NCBI GenBank assembly: GCA_947166355.1
Contig: CAMVDX010000011.1
Coordinates: 18,883 to 82,882 of the forward strand
Direction of reading: 5' to 3'
Length of the DNA stretch: 64,000 nt
Source of the DNA: an uncultured Treponema sp.
GTDB lineage: Bacteria > Spirochaetota > Spirochaetia > Treponematales > Treponemataceae
Under the pieces are notes generated by a model, which made no database searches, was not told where the DNA came from, and worked only from the letters and a program-made list of their open reading frames with translations. Shown piece after piece: positions 8,166 to 15,255 of this stretch. Each line of letters begins with the position of its first letter. Position 1 is the stretch's first letter. A program made the translations under genes and the position numbers.

Positions 8166-8940
8166 TGTTTCACATGAAACAATATTTATGTATTATTCTT
8201 CCATAAATCAAATTATAAGCATATCTGGCTGCGCTTTATCTGCAAAGCAAAATCATACAAAAATCTACCTTGAGTTTCACGTGAAACAGATATTATTTTC
8301 ATATCTTTAATAACTTATTATCCATAATTAAGGTACCTAATCTTTTTATCATTTATGTTTCACATGAAACAATTTGTGCTGCATTCTTAAAATAATTCTA
8401 TTGTAGTTTTAATATTCCAGGTACATTATACAAAAGCTTAAAAATTTTAATTGTTGGAATATCAAATAAAACAAACACACATATTTCAGAATCCTATTTG
8501 TGAAACAAAGTTTCTAACTTTTATTAAAATTTGAAAACCAACTCTTTGATTTTACTGAAAGTGTTTCATGTGAAACAATACAAAAATTATATCTTAGTTT
8601 TCCTGTCCTCTACTCTATTCGTAATTCATAACAATGTTTGTTTCACGTGAAACATAAAAATGATTTTATAAAGATTTAGTTATTATGTGAAATTTGCGAG
8701 TATTGAAAAAAAATGAGTTTTTACTATGTTCCACGTGAAACAAAATATTCAATTTTTAATTATGTTAAAATACATTGTTTTGATTTTTGTTATTCCAAAA
8801 AAAAATTTTGTATTTTAATCATAGGAAATTGACGATTTTTTTTAATTAAATTGAAAAACAAAGTTATCCACATTTTGATTTTAAAATGTGGATAACTTGT
8901 AGATTATGTGGATAACTTTGTTTTTGTTTCACGTGAAAAA
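8166..8940. other. Cluster of parS (ParB-binding) sites, putative chromosomal centromere
   Basis: Palindromes matching the bacterial parS consensus TGTTTCACGTGAAACA occur at 8166-8181 (centre ACAT), 8273-8288 (A at the first base), 8356-8371 (ACAT), 8562-8577 (ATGT), 8639-8654 (perfect), 8727-8742 (one change) and 8925-8940 (two changes). A half-site TTGTGAAACA sits near 8498-8507. parS is bound by ParB, which loads SMC and drives origin segregation with ParA. No parAB genes lie in this window. Seven sites in 775 bp is dense for a chromosome, where sites are usually spread over many kilobases. There is no credible coding sequence here. ParB binding is inferred from the consensus. Confidence 0.9.
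8780..8920. other. Candidate replication origin: three perfect DnaA boxes beside an AT-rich stretch
   Basis: TTATCCACA occurs at 8864-8872 on the plus strand and at 8887-8895 and 8907-8915 on the minus strand; the first two form an inverted pair. About 150 bp of very AT-rich DNA lies directly to the left (8700-8860) and could be the unwinding element. The group is embedded in the parS cluster, 6.3 kb from dnaA and separated from it by gyrA and gyrB. The dnaA-dnaN gap has only degenerate boxes, so this is the better origin candidate. Confidence 0.6.
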
Positions 8941-8965
8941 AAGGCTAACCGAAACTCGGTTAGCC
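8936..8965 (-). terminator. Intrinsic terminator of the candidate small RNA
   Basis: A perfect 10-bp stem, GGCTAACCGA (8943-8952) with TCGGTTAGCC (8956-8965), and a 3-nt loop. On the minus strand it is followed by a run of seven or more T (8936-8942). The last parS-like site overlaps the T-run. Confidence 0.85.
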
Positions 8966-9032
8966 CTTCTTTGCCTGATGTAATCGATCACCCTTGAACT
9001 AAAAAACTTTTCAATATTTAGCTCGTTCCCTT
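8936..9032 (-). ncRNA. Candidate small RNA of about 95 nt with its own promoter and terminator
   Basis: On the minus strand a near-consensus promoter (9039-9067) is followed about 95 nt later by a perfect terminator hairpin (8943-8965) and a U-tract. No open frame of use lies between. The 5' part can fold into an 8-bp hairpin (GAGCUAAA with UUUAGUUC). It does not match SRP RNA, tmRNA, 6S or RNase P RNA as far as I can tell. It is transcribed toward the origin. Calling it an RNA gene is inference from the signals. Confidence 0.55.
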
Positions 9033-9038
9033 ATATTT

Positions 9039-9067
9039 ATTATTTAATATATTTTTTATTTTGTCAA
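9039..9067 (-). promoter_or_regulatory. Near-consensus promoter of the candidate small RNA
   Basis: On the minus strand a consensus TTGACA (9062-9067), exactly 17 bp, and AATAAT (9039-9044, 5 of 6 matches to TATAAT). Initiation is expected near 9032. Two ACTAAC palindromes lie 22-60 bp upstream. Confidence 0.7.
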
Positions 9068-9088
9068 TAAGATTTTATTATTTTTCTA

Positions 9089-9127
9089 ACTAACGATTGT
9101 TAGTTGTTATAACTAACTTTCGTTAGT
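9089..9127. promoter_or_regulatory. Two tandem palindromes of the ACTAACG..CGTTAGT family
   Basis: ACTAACGATTGTTAGT (9089-9104) and ACTAACTTTCGTTAGT (9112-9127), 23 bp apart from start to start. They lie upstream of the small RNA promoter and downstream of gyrA. The same motif sits in the S41, GH43, gyrB and recF control regions. Confidence 0.6.
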
Positions 9128-9133
9128 TATCTA

Positions 9134-9179
9134 CATCTAGTGTCATTCCTAACTTGTTTTGGAATCCAAATACTAGATG
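9134..9179. repeat. Type B dispersed repeat (GTCATTCC..GGAATC)
   Basis: CATCTAGT (9134-9141) and its complement ACTAGATG (9172-9179) enclose a GTCATTCC...GGAATC inverted segment. The same composite recurs at 57500-57595. Confidence 0.7.
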
Positions 9180-9285
9180 TGTGTTCTTTATTACAGTCGG
9201 CAAGCACAGCTTGCCTCTGAGACGTTCTTTCGATGAACCTAAACCGGCCCGCTGTCGCAGCCCGTTTTTTAACGGTTCTTCGATT

Positions 9286-11799
9286 TTAGTCATCATCAGC
9301 CTGAACTTTGTCCAGTCCTACGATGAAGTCTGGCTCAGTAACACGAACTACGTTTACACCGCTTGCTCCTGTTCCCTGTTCCTTAATATCTGTTGCCTTA
9401 AAGCGCAGTGTCTTTCCCTGGCTTGTCATGCAGACAACTTCATCTTTATCTTTAACGTTGATAGCTCCAATGATTTCGCCTTTAGATTCTGTGTTTCCAA
9501 AGATTCTCTGTCCGCCTGTTCCGCGGCCATGTACAGAATAGAGGTCGAAAGAAATTCTCTTTCCTACACCCTTCTCTGTCAGCAAAATCATATTTGCATC
9601 TTTTTCAACTTTTACAGCTGCGGCTATCTCATCACCTTCAGAAAGCTTCATTCCCTTAATACCGCAGCTTGCACGTCCCATGAGACGAACCGAATCTTCT
9701 GTGATACGGAGAGCTTTACCGCGGCGGGAAATCAACATAACTTCGCAGTCACCAGTTGTTGGAATTGCGCTAATCAGCTTGTCGTTATCATTAAGCTTGA
9801 TTCCGATGATACCGCGTGTCTTAGCGTTCTGGAACTCTGTAGAGCGAACCTTCTTTACAACACCCTGAGCAGTTGTCATAAAGAGGAAGAGATCATCTGA
9901 GAATTCCTTAAGTGAAACAACTGTTGTAATTTCTTCATCCGGACCAACCTGAAGGAGTCCCTTGATATGAGCACCACGGGCGGCCTTTTCACTTTCCGGA
10001 ATCTCATGAATCTTCATCCAGTAAGCACGGCCCAAGTTAGTTATGAATAACAAGATTTCCTTTGTAGAACCAATAAAGAGCTGATTTACGTAGTCATCAT
10101 CAAGAAGGTTTGTACCGTTGCTTCCGGTTCCTCCCCTACCCTGCTTCTTATACTTATCAGCTGGAACACGCTTGATGTAACCCATGCGGGAAATCATAAC
10201 AACCATGTCCTCATCTTTAATCATATCTTCAACATTAATCTGTTCAACTTCGCTGGCAACAATTTCTGTACGGCGGTCATCACCATACTTTTCTGCAAGA
10301 CCGCGAGTCTCATCTTTTATAAGATTAAGAATCTTGTTATGGTCAGCTAACAAACCTTCCAGGTAATCAATAAGAGCCTGGAGCTCTTTAATTTCTTTCT
10401 GAAGATCTTCGATGAGCAAATGTGTGAGGCGCTTGAGCTGCATATCAACAATTGCCTGTGCCTGCTCATCATCAAAATTAAAGCGCTTCTCAAGCTTGAG
10501 CTTTGCATCCTCAGTATTTTCAGAAGACTTGATAATCTGGATAACTTCATCAATGTTATTGATTGCAGTAATCAGAGCTTCCAAGATGTGCATGCGGTGC
10601 TTAGCAACTTTCAAATCATAAATAGTACGGCGGGTAATAACTTCATCGCGGTGATTTACAAAGTGCTGAATCAGCTGCTTCAAAGTCAAAACTTCCGGCT
10701 TAAGATATGTTGCCGGCAAGGTAAGCATGCCCGGCTCATCATAACGAGGAGCTGCCCCCTCTTTTACCTGAGGAACAAGGGCAAGATTTATTACACCAAA
10801 GTTTGACTGCAAATCTGTTTTTGCAAAAAGCTGATTAAGAACAATCTTTGTGATTGCACCTTTTTTCAAATCAACTACAAGGCGCATACCAGAACGGTCA
10901 GAAGATTCATCGTTGGCATTAACTACACCGTCAATCTGCTTATCGCGGACAAGCTCCTTGATACGGCGGATAATGTTTGTTGTATTTACACCGTAAGGAA
11001 CTTCTGTAAATACGATTGATTCCTTACCGCGTTTATCAGTTTCAATTGTAAACTTAGAACGGATAACAATTTTACCGCGTCCTGTTGTATATGCTTTTTT
11101 GATTCCAGCTGTGCCGTAAATAATACCGCCGGTCGGAAAATCCGGACCTTTGATATAATGCATCAGTTCTTCAATTGAGATTTCCTGATTATCGATATAA
11201 GCACAGATTGCGTCGGCTACTTCACGAAGGTTGTGGGTAGGCATGTTTGTTGCCATACCAACGGCAATACCTGTTGTACCGTTACAAAGAAGGAAGGGGA
11301 ACTTTGAAGGAAGAACTGCAGGTTCGTCGCAGGTATCATCAAAGTTGCGGATCATGTCTACAGTATTTTTGTTGATGTCGCTGGTCATCTCTTCGGTGAT
11401 TTTTGACATCTTAGCCTCGGTGTATCGGTAGGCAGCAGGAGGGTCACCGGCAATTGTACCAAAGTTTCCCTGTGGAGTTACTGTTGTATAACGCTGAGCA
11501 AAATCCTGTCCAAGACGAACAAGAGCATCATATACAGAAGCATCTCCGTGTGGATGGTAGTGTCCCAAAACTTCACCAACGATGGTAGCACATTTTTTTG
11601 TTTTTCCACCGCTTGCAAGATGAAGGGTATCCATGGCGTACATAATACGTCTGTGAACAGGCTTAAGACCATCACGAACATCCGGCAAAGCGCGCTGTAC
11701 AATTACAGACATTGAGTAGTCAATATAGGCCTGTTTAACCTCATCCTCAATCGGAATTTTAATGAGAGAGCCACCTTCGGCTGTTTTGATTTCTTCCAT
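9286..11799 (-). CDS. gyrA: DNA gyrase subunit A
   Basis: 837 residues, full length. The breakage-reunion domain has the catalytic tyrosine at Y126 in AAYRYTEAKM, and the C-terminal beta-pinwheel contains a GyrA-box, QGRGGTG. Two GyrA and two GyrB subunits introduce negative supercoils. The quinolone-determining segment reads HPHGDASVYD: the E. coli Ser83 equivalent is Ala87 while Asp91 is kept. Alanine here is known in treponemes and goes with natural quinolone resistance. The start ATG has AGGA 8 nt upstream. gyrA is separated from gyrB by two unrelated genes on the same strand. Confidence 0.98.
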   Translation of the reverse strand: MEEIKTAEGGSLIKIPIEDEVKQAYIDYSMSVIVQRALPDVRDGLKPVHRRIMYAMDTLHLASGGKTKKCATIVGEVLGHYHPHGDASVYDALVRLGQDFAQRYTTVTPQGNFGTIAGDPPAAYRYTEAKMSKITEEMTSDINKNTVDMIRNFDDTCDEPAVLPSKFPFLLCNGTTGIAVGMATNMPTHNLREVADAICAYIDNQEISIEELMHYIKGPDFPTGGIIYGTAGIKKAYTTGRGKIVIRSKFTIETDKRGKESIVFTEVPYGVNTTNIIRRIKELVRDKQIDGVVNANDESSDRSGMRLVVDLKKGAITKIVLNQLFAKTDLQSNFGVINLALVPQVKEGAAPRYDEPGMLTLPATYLKPEVLTLKQLIQHFVNHRDEVITRRTIYDLKVAKHRMHILEALITAINNIDEVIQIIKSSENTEDAKLKLEKRFNFDDEQAQAIVDMQLKRLTHLLIEDLQKEIKELQALIDYLEGLLADHNKILNLIKDETRGLAEKYGDDRRTEIVASEVEQINVEDMIKDEDMVVMISRMGYIKRVPADKYKKQGRGGTGSNGTNLLDDDYVNQLFIGSTKEILLFITNLGRAYWMKIHEIPESEKAARGAHIKGLLQVGPDEEITTVVSLKEFSDDLFLFMTTAQGVVKKVRSTEFQNAKTRGIIGIKLNDNDKLISAIPTTGDCEVMLISRRGKALRITEDSVRLMGRASCGIKGMKLSEGDEIAAAVKVEKDANMILLTEKGVGKRISFDLYSVHGRGTGGQRIFGNTESKGEIIGAINVKDKDEVVCMTSQGKTLRFKATDIKEQGTGASGVNVVRVTEPDFIVGLDKVQADDD

Positions 11800-11811
11800 T
11801 GTTGCTATCCT

Positions 11812-11866
11812 GTGCGGTGGTTGAGCGTGTCGAAACCACCTTTACTTGATTAATCATACTATTATA
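11812..11866 (-). promoter_or_regulatory. gyrA -10 box and a type C repeat in its leader
   Basis: TATAAT on the minus strand (11861-11866) lies about 60 bp before the gyrA ATG; the -35 is poor. The leader contains a type C repeat (11813-11841, GGTGGTTGAG..TCGAAACCACC) that would fold into a stem-loop in the 5' untranslated region. Confidence 0.5.
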
Positions 11867-11881
11867 GCATTTTTTGGAGAT

Positions 11882-12289
11882 TTAGTCTTTAACTGTCGTA
11901 ACTAATACTTGGTAGTTTGTAGAATTTATTACCGCTATCTGAAAATCATCTTCATAAATGATTTGGCCGGGGATTTCTTCTATTTCTGATTTATAAAGCT
12001 GGATACCATACTTGCTGCACATCTGCCGGTAAAAAGTCAGCTGGTTCCAGATATCCCTACCCTGTTCTGTATCTTTAAACCAGGTAATTGCATGATCTGG
12101 ATTTCCGTCCTTGTAGAATGGTGGGACCGGCAGCACTCTTTCAAAATACTCACGCTGCTTCCAGTATTCGGCAGTTTCTTCTTCTGTGAGAGTTTTTGAA
12201 TCTATAAGTTTACCGACAGTTGTAAAAATGCCTCTTGGTTGTTGAGTGAGATATGCAATGTCTGAAGTGTGTACACGAAAATATTTCAT
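11882..12289 (-). CDS. Conserved hypothetical protein, 135 residues
   Basis: A soluble protein beginning MKYFRVHTSDIAYLTQQPRGIF, without a signal peptide or membrane segment. It is rich in aromatic residues. AAGG lies upstream of the ATG. I recall no named domain. It sits between the GNAT gene and gyrA on the same strand but is separated from the GNAT gene by repeats, so its linkage to gyrase may be accidental. Confidence 0.65.
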   Translation of the reverse strand: MKYFRVHTSDIAYLTQQPRGIFTTVGKLIDSKTLTEEETAEYWKQREYFERVLPVPPFYKDGNPDHAITWFKDTEQGRDIWNQLTFYRQMCSKYGIQLYKSEIEEIPGQIIYEDDFQIAVINSTNYQVLVTTVKD

Positions 12290-12330
12290 ATTTGGACCTT
12301 ATTGTTATTATGAGCTTAATTTTTTTGTCA

Positions 12331-12424
12331 TTACGAGCGTAGCGAAGTAATCTATTTATGATGGATTGCTTCGTCGCTTTGCTCCTCGCAATGACGATGG
12401 GCTACTGCAATTCATCGTAATGAC
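12331..12424. repeat. Type A dispersed repeats, about three copies in both orientations
   Basis: A diverged forward copy (GTCATTACGAGCG...GTAATC), an inverted complete copy (GGATTGCTTCG...CGCAATGAC) and a partial copy ending at CGTAATGACG, head to head. They fill the gap between the 135-residue gene and the GNAT gene. Confidence 0.75.
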
Positions 12425-12425
12425 G

Positions 12426-12950
12426 CTAAAATATTTTATGATATGTCTTTGCCTTAAAAGTTTCGCTGCCGTCTAGTTTAGAGTACTCTGTGTCTTCATA
12501 AAAAGTCATTCCTAACTTTTCCATAACGCGGCGTGAACCATTGTTGTCTACTGCAAAAGTTCCAGCCATAGCTCTAACTCCATATTTTTCCTGGGCATAT
12601 TTTAAGATTCTTGTAATTGCTTCCGGTGTATATCCGTGATGCCAGTGGTCGTAAGCGATATTGTAGCCGATGCTCCAGACATCAATATCTTCATGATAAT
12701 AAAGTCCACCGCTTCCTATGAGCTTACCTGTTGATTTTAAGACAAAACCGTAGTCCAGTTTCTTTTCATCTTCGTATAAAGATTCCAGCCACTGGCGGCC
12801 ATCTTCTGCAGACTTATACAAAGGGTAAATCATGTATTTATTTACACGAGGGTCGCCTGTCCATTTGAAAACTGTCTGCAGGTCATCGATTGTAAGAGGT
12901 CGTAAAATGAGTCTTTCTGTTTCTAAAATGGGTGGTAAAATTTTTGGCAT
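12426..12950 (-). CDS. GNAT acetyltransferase, RimJ/RimL type
   Basis: 174 residues starting with the classic LETERLILRPLTIDD motif of the RimJ/RimL-like acetyltransferase branch, then the YHHGYTPEAI acetyl-CoA region and a SRRVMEKLGM motif. Relatives acetylate protein N-termini or small amines; the target here is unknown. AAGGAA precedes the ATG by 8 nt. The gene lies between gyrB and the 135-residue gene on the same strand. Confidence 0.85.
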   Translation of the reverse strand: MPKILPPILETERLILRPLTIDDLQTVFKWTGDPRVNKYMIYPLYKSAEDGRQWLESLYEDEKKLDYGFVLKSTGKLIGSGGLYYHEDIDVWSIGYNIAYDHWHHGYTPEAITRILKYAQEKYGVRAMAGTFAVDNNGSRRVMEKLGMTFYEDTEYSKLDGSETFKAKTYHKIF

Positions 12951-13049
12951 GGTAAAATTCCTTTTTTGAAAGTTTATTTTATTTTGATTTTAAAAACAAT
13001 AAAGATGCTCTTTAATAAAAAAAACACTGTCGGTTGACAGCCCCTTTTT

Positions 13050-13084
13050 ATGGATTGCTTCGTCGCTGCGCTCCTCGCAATGAC
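13050..13084. repeat. Type A dispersed repeat, inverted copy
   Basis: A complete GGATTGCTTCG...CGCAATGAC copy directly after the gyrB stop codon in the direction of transcription. Confidence 0.75.
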
Positions 13085-13092
13085 TAATGAAA

Positions 13093-15018
13093 TTAAATAT
13101 CCAGATTAGCGTAGCTTGAGTTTTCTTCGATGAACTTGCGGCGAGGTTCTACTTCTTCACCCATACATACACTGAAAATCTTGTCAGCTGCCATTGCATC
13201 CGGAATTGTTACTACGCGCATTTTGCGGTGAGCCGGATCCATTGTTGTTTCCCAAAGCTGTTTACCGTCCATTTCACCAAGACCTTTGTAGCGCTGTACA
13301 TCTGCCTTATCACGCTGATCGCCGAGAGCTTCAAGAGCAGCATCACGCTCAGCATCACTGTAACAATATACAGGATCTTTCTTTCCAAGCTGAACTCGGA
13401 ACAACGGAGGCATAGCAAGATAAACATAACCATGCTCTATAATCTGTGGCATGTAGCGGAAGAAGAAAGTCAAAAGCAATGTGCGAATATGTGAACCGTC
13501 GACATCGGCATCGGCCATGATAATGATTTTATGATAGCGGAGTTTGTCGATATTGAAATCTTTTCCAAAGCCTGCACCAAGTGATGCAATTACCGGTTCA
13601 AGCTTATCATTGTTCATAACTTTTTCAGGACGAACTTTTTCTACGTTGAGCATTTTTCCCCAAAGCGGAAGAATTGCCTGAGTTTTAGGATCACGGCCTT
13701 TCTTTGCAGAACCACCCGCAGAGTCTCCCTCGACTATATATACTTCACAGAGCTCAGGATTTTTCATTGAACAGTCAGACAATTTTTCAGGTAAACCAAA
13801 ACCATCACTCATGGTCTTTTTGCGCATATTATCTTTTGCTTTGCGAGCTGCAATACGTGCCTTAGCTTCGTCAATTGCTTTTTTAAGAATTGCTTCAAGG
13901 GTTGCAGGATTCTGTTCAAAATAAATTGTGAGCTTTTCTTTTACAATCTGATCTACGATAGTACGGACTTCTGTGTTACCAAGTTTTTCCTTTGTCTGAC
14001 CTTCAAACTCTGGCTCTGGAACTTTCATGGAAATTACAGCTGTAAGACCACTGCTTAAGTCTTCATAAGTGAGCTTTTCATCTTTATCAAGATTTTTCTT
14101 GAGCTTATCATTTGATTCAAAAAACTTATTCAAAACAAAACGAACAGCAGAACGGAAACCTTCGAGGTGAGTACCACCATCGCGGGTATTAATGTCATTA
14201 ACGAACGTTCGTACGTTTTCAGAATATCCTGAATTATAATGCATTGAAATTTCTGTAATTACATCATCTTTTTCTTCTTTGATGTAAATCGGGTCAGCCG
14301 GAACAACGGCCTTTCCTTCATCAATTTCTTTTACGAATTCGTTGATACCGCCTTCGAATTTTAAAACTTCTTCTTTTGGATTTTCAAGACGTTCATCACG
14401 GAAAACAATTACAACACCGCTGTTCAAAAAAGCGAGCTCGCGAAGACGGTCTTTAAGAACATCAAAATCATAAGTTGTTGTTTCTGTAAAAATTGTTTTA
14501 TCAGCCTTCCAGCGGATTGTTGTTCCGTGTTCATTTTCCGGAATATCGCCGATAACTTCAACTTTAGTTTTTGGAACACCACGTTCATATTTCTGCTGAT
14601 AGATATGGCCGTCACGTTTTACTGTTGCTTCCATCCAATCTGACAAAGCGTTAACGCAGGAAACACCAACACCATGCAAACCTCCGGAAACTTTATAAGA
14701 ACCCTTATCAAATTTACCGCCGGCATGAAGTCGGGTAAGTACAAGTTCGAGAGCAGAAATTTTTTCAGTAGGGTGAATGTCAACTGGTATACCGCGTCCG
14801 TTATCTACAACGCGCACAATGTCATCACGTTCAAGTGCAACTGTGATTGTATCACAGTAACCTGCCATTGCTTCATCAATTGAGTTATCAACTGTTTCAT
14901 AAACAAGGTGATGAAGTCCGCGTGGACCTGTTGAACCAATATACATACCAGGTCGCTTACGAACTGCTTCAAGTCCTTTTAAAACCTGTATGTTACTTGC
15001 ACCATATTCTGCTGACAT
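13093..15018 (-). CDS. gyrB: DNA gyrase subunit B
   Basis: 641 residues. The GHKL ATPase domain shows RKRPGMYIGST, DNGRGIPVD and GGLHGVGVS; the TOPRIM part has EGDSAGGSAKKGRD and DADVDGSHI. The C-terminus ends in the usual ANLDI-type tail, so it is complete and lacks the enterobacterial insertion. It powers GyrA-mediated supercoiling. AAGGAA precedes the ATG. It is transcribed away from dnaA; the 237-bp gap holds its promoter and a type D repeat. Confidence 0.98.
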   Translation of the reverse strand: MSAEYGASNIQVLKGLEAVRKRPGMYIGSTGPRGLHHLVYETVDNSIDEAMAGYCDTITVALERDDIVRVVDNGRGIPVDIHPTEKISALELVLTRLHAGGKFDKGSYKVSGGLHGVGVSCVNALSDWMEATVKRDGHIYQQKYERGVPKTKVEVIGDIPENEHGTTIRWKADKTIFTETTTYDFDVLKDRLRELAFLNSGVVIVFRDERLENPKEEVLKFEGGINEFVKEIDEGKAVVPADPIYIKEEKDDVITEISMHYNSGYSENVRTFVNDINTRDGGTHLEGFRSAVRFVLNKFFESNDKLKKNLDKDEKLTYEDLSSGLTAVISMKVPEPEFEGQTKEKLGNTEVRTIVDQIVKEKLTIYFEQNPATLEAILKKAIDEAKARIAARKAKDNMRKKTMSDGFGLPEKLSDCSMKNPELCEVYIVEGDSAGGSAKKGRDPKTQAILPLWGKMLNVEKVRPEKVMNNDKLEPVIASLGAGFGKDFNIDKLRYHKIIIMADADVDGSHIRTLLLTFFFRYMPQIIEHGYVYLAMPPLFRVQLGKKDPVYCYSDAERDAALEALGDQRDKADVQRYKGLGEMDGKQLWETTMDPAHRKMRVVTIPDAMAADKIFSVCMGEEVEPRRKFIEENSSYANLDI

Positions 15019-15049
15019 TATTTTTTCCTTTTATTGATATAAGTAATTT

Positions 15050-15105
15050 ATTTTAACTGAAAAAAAATTAAAATTCAATGATTGTGCAAACTAACGAAGA
15101 TTAGT
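15050..15105 (-). promoter_or_regulatory. gyrB promoter with an upstream ACTAACG palindrome
   Basis: On the minus strand TTGAAT (15073-15078), 17 bp, TAAAAT (15050-15055). The palindrome ACTAACGAAGATTAGT (15090-15105) lies 12 bp upstream of the -35. The expected leader is about 25-30 nt with AAGGAA before the start. Confidence 0.55.
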
Positions 15106-15110
15106 AAAAG

Positions 15111-15191
15111 GGGGTTTTAGGGGGTGTCCCCCTAGGAGAGGGGGTAGCGGAAAACGCCGCAGGCGGTTGGAGCGAGGGGGAGACTTCCCCC
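15111..15191. repeat. Type D dispersed repeat between gyrB and dnaA
   Basis: About 80 bp, very G-rich, containing GGGGGTGTCCCCC and ending in GAGACTTCCCCC. The same element, 78 bp long, lies inside the DUF763 gene at 48031-48108. It contrasts sharply with the AT-rich surroundings and has no coding role here. Confidence 0.75.
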
Positions 15192-15220
15192 ACCTTAATT
15201 TCACCTTAATTTAAAAACAC

Positions 15221-15249
15221 TTGAAGAAAAAACAGACTTCTAGGATAAT
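15221..15249 (+). promoter_or_regulatory. dnaA promoter, leaderless arrangement
   Basis: TTGAAG (15221-15226), exactly 17 bp, GATAAT (15244-15249), then 6 nt before ATG 15256. There is no Shine-Dalgarno sequence. The dnaA mRNA probably begins at its start codon. Confidence 0.65.
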
Positions 15250-15255
15250 AAAACT

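Noticed and set aside
9154..9900. 248-residue open frame antisense to gyrA
   Set aside because: A shadow of the gyrA reading frame, cysteine-rich with no family resemblance and no start signals.
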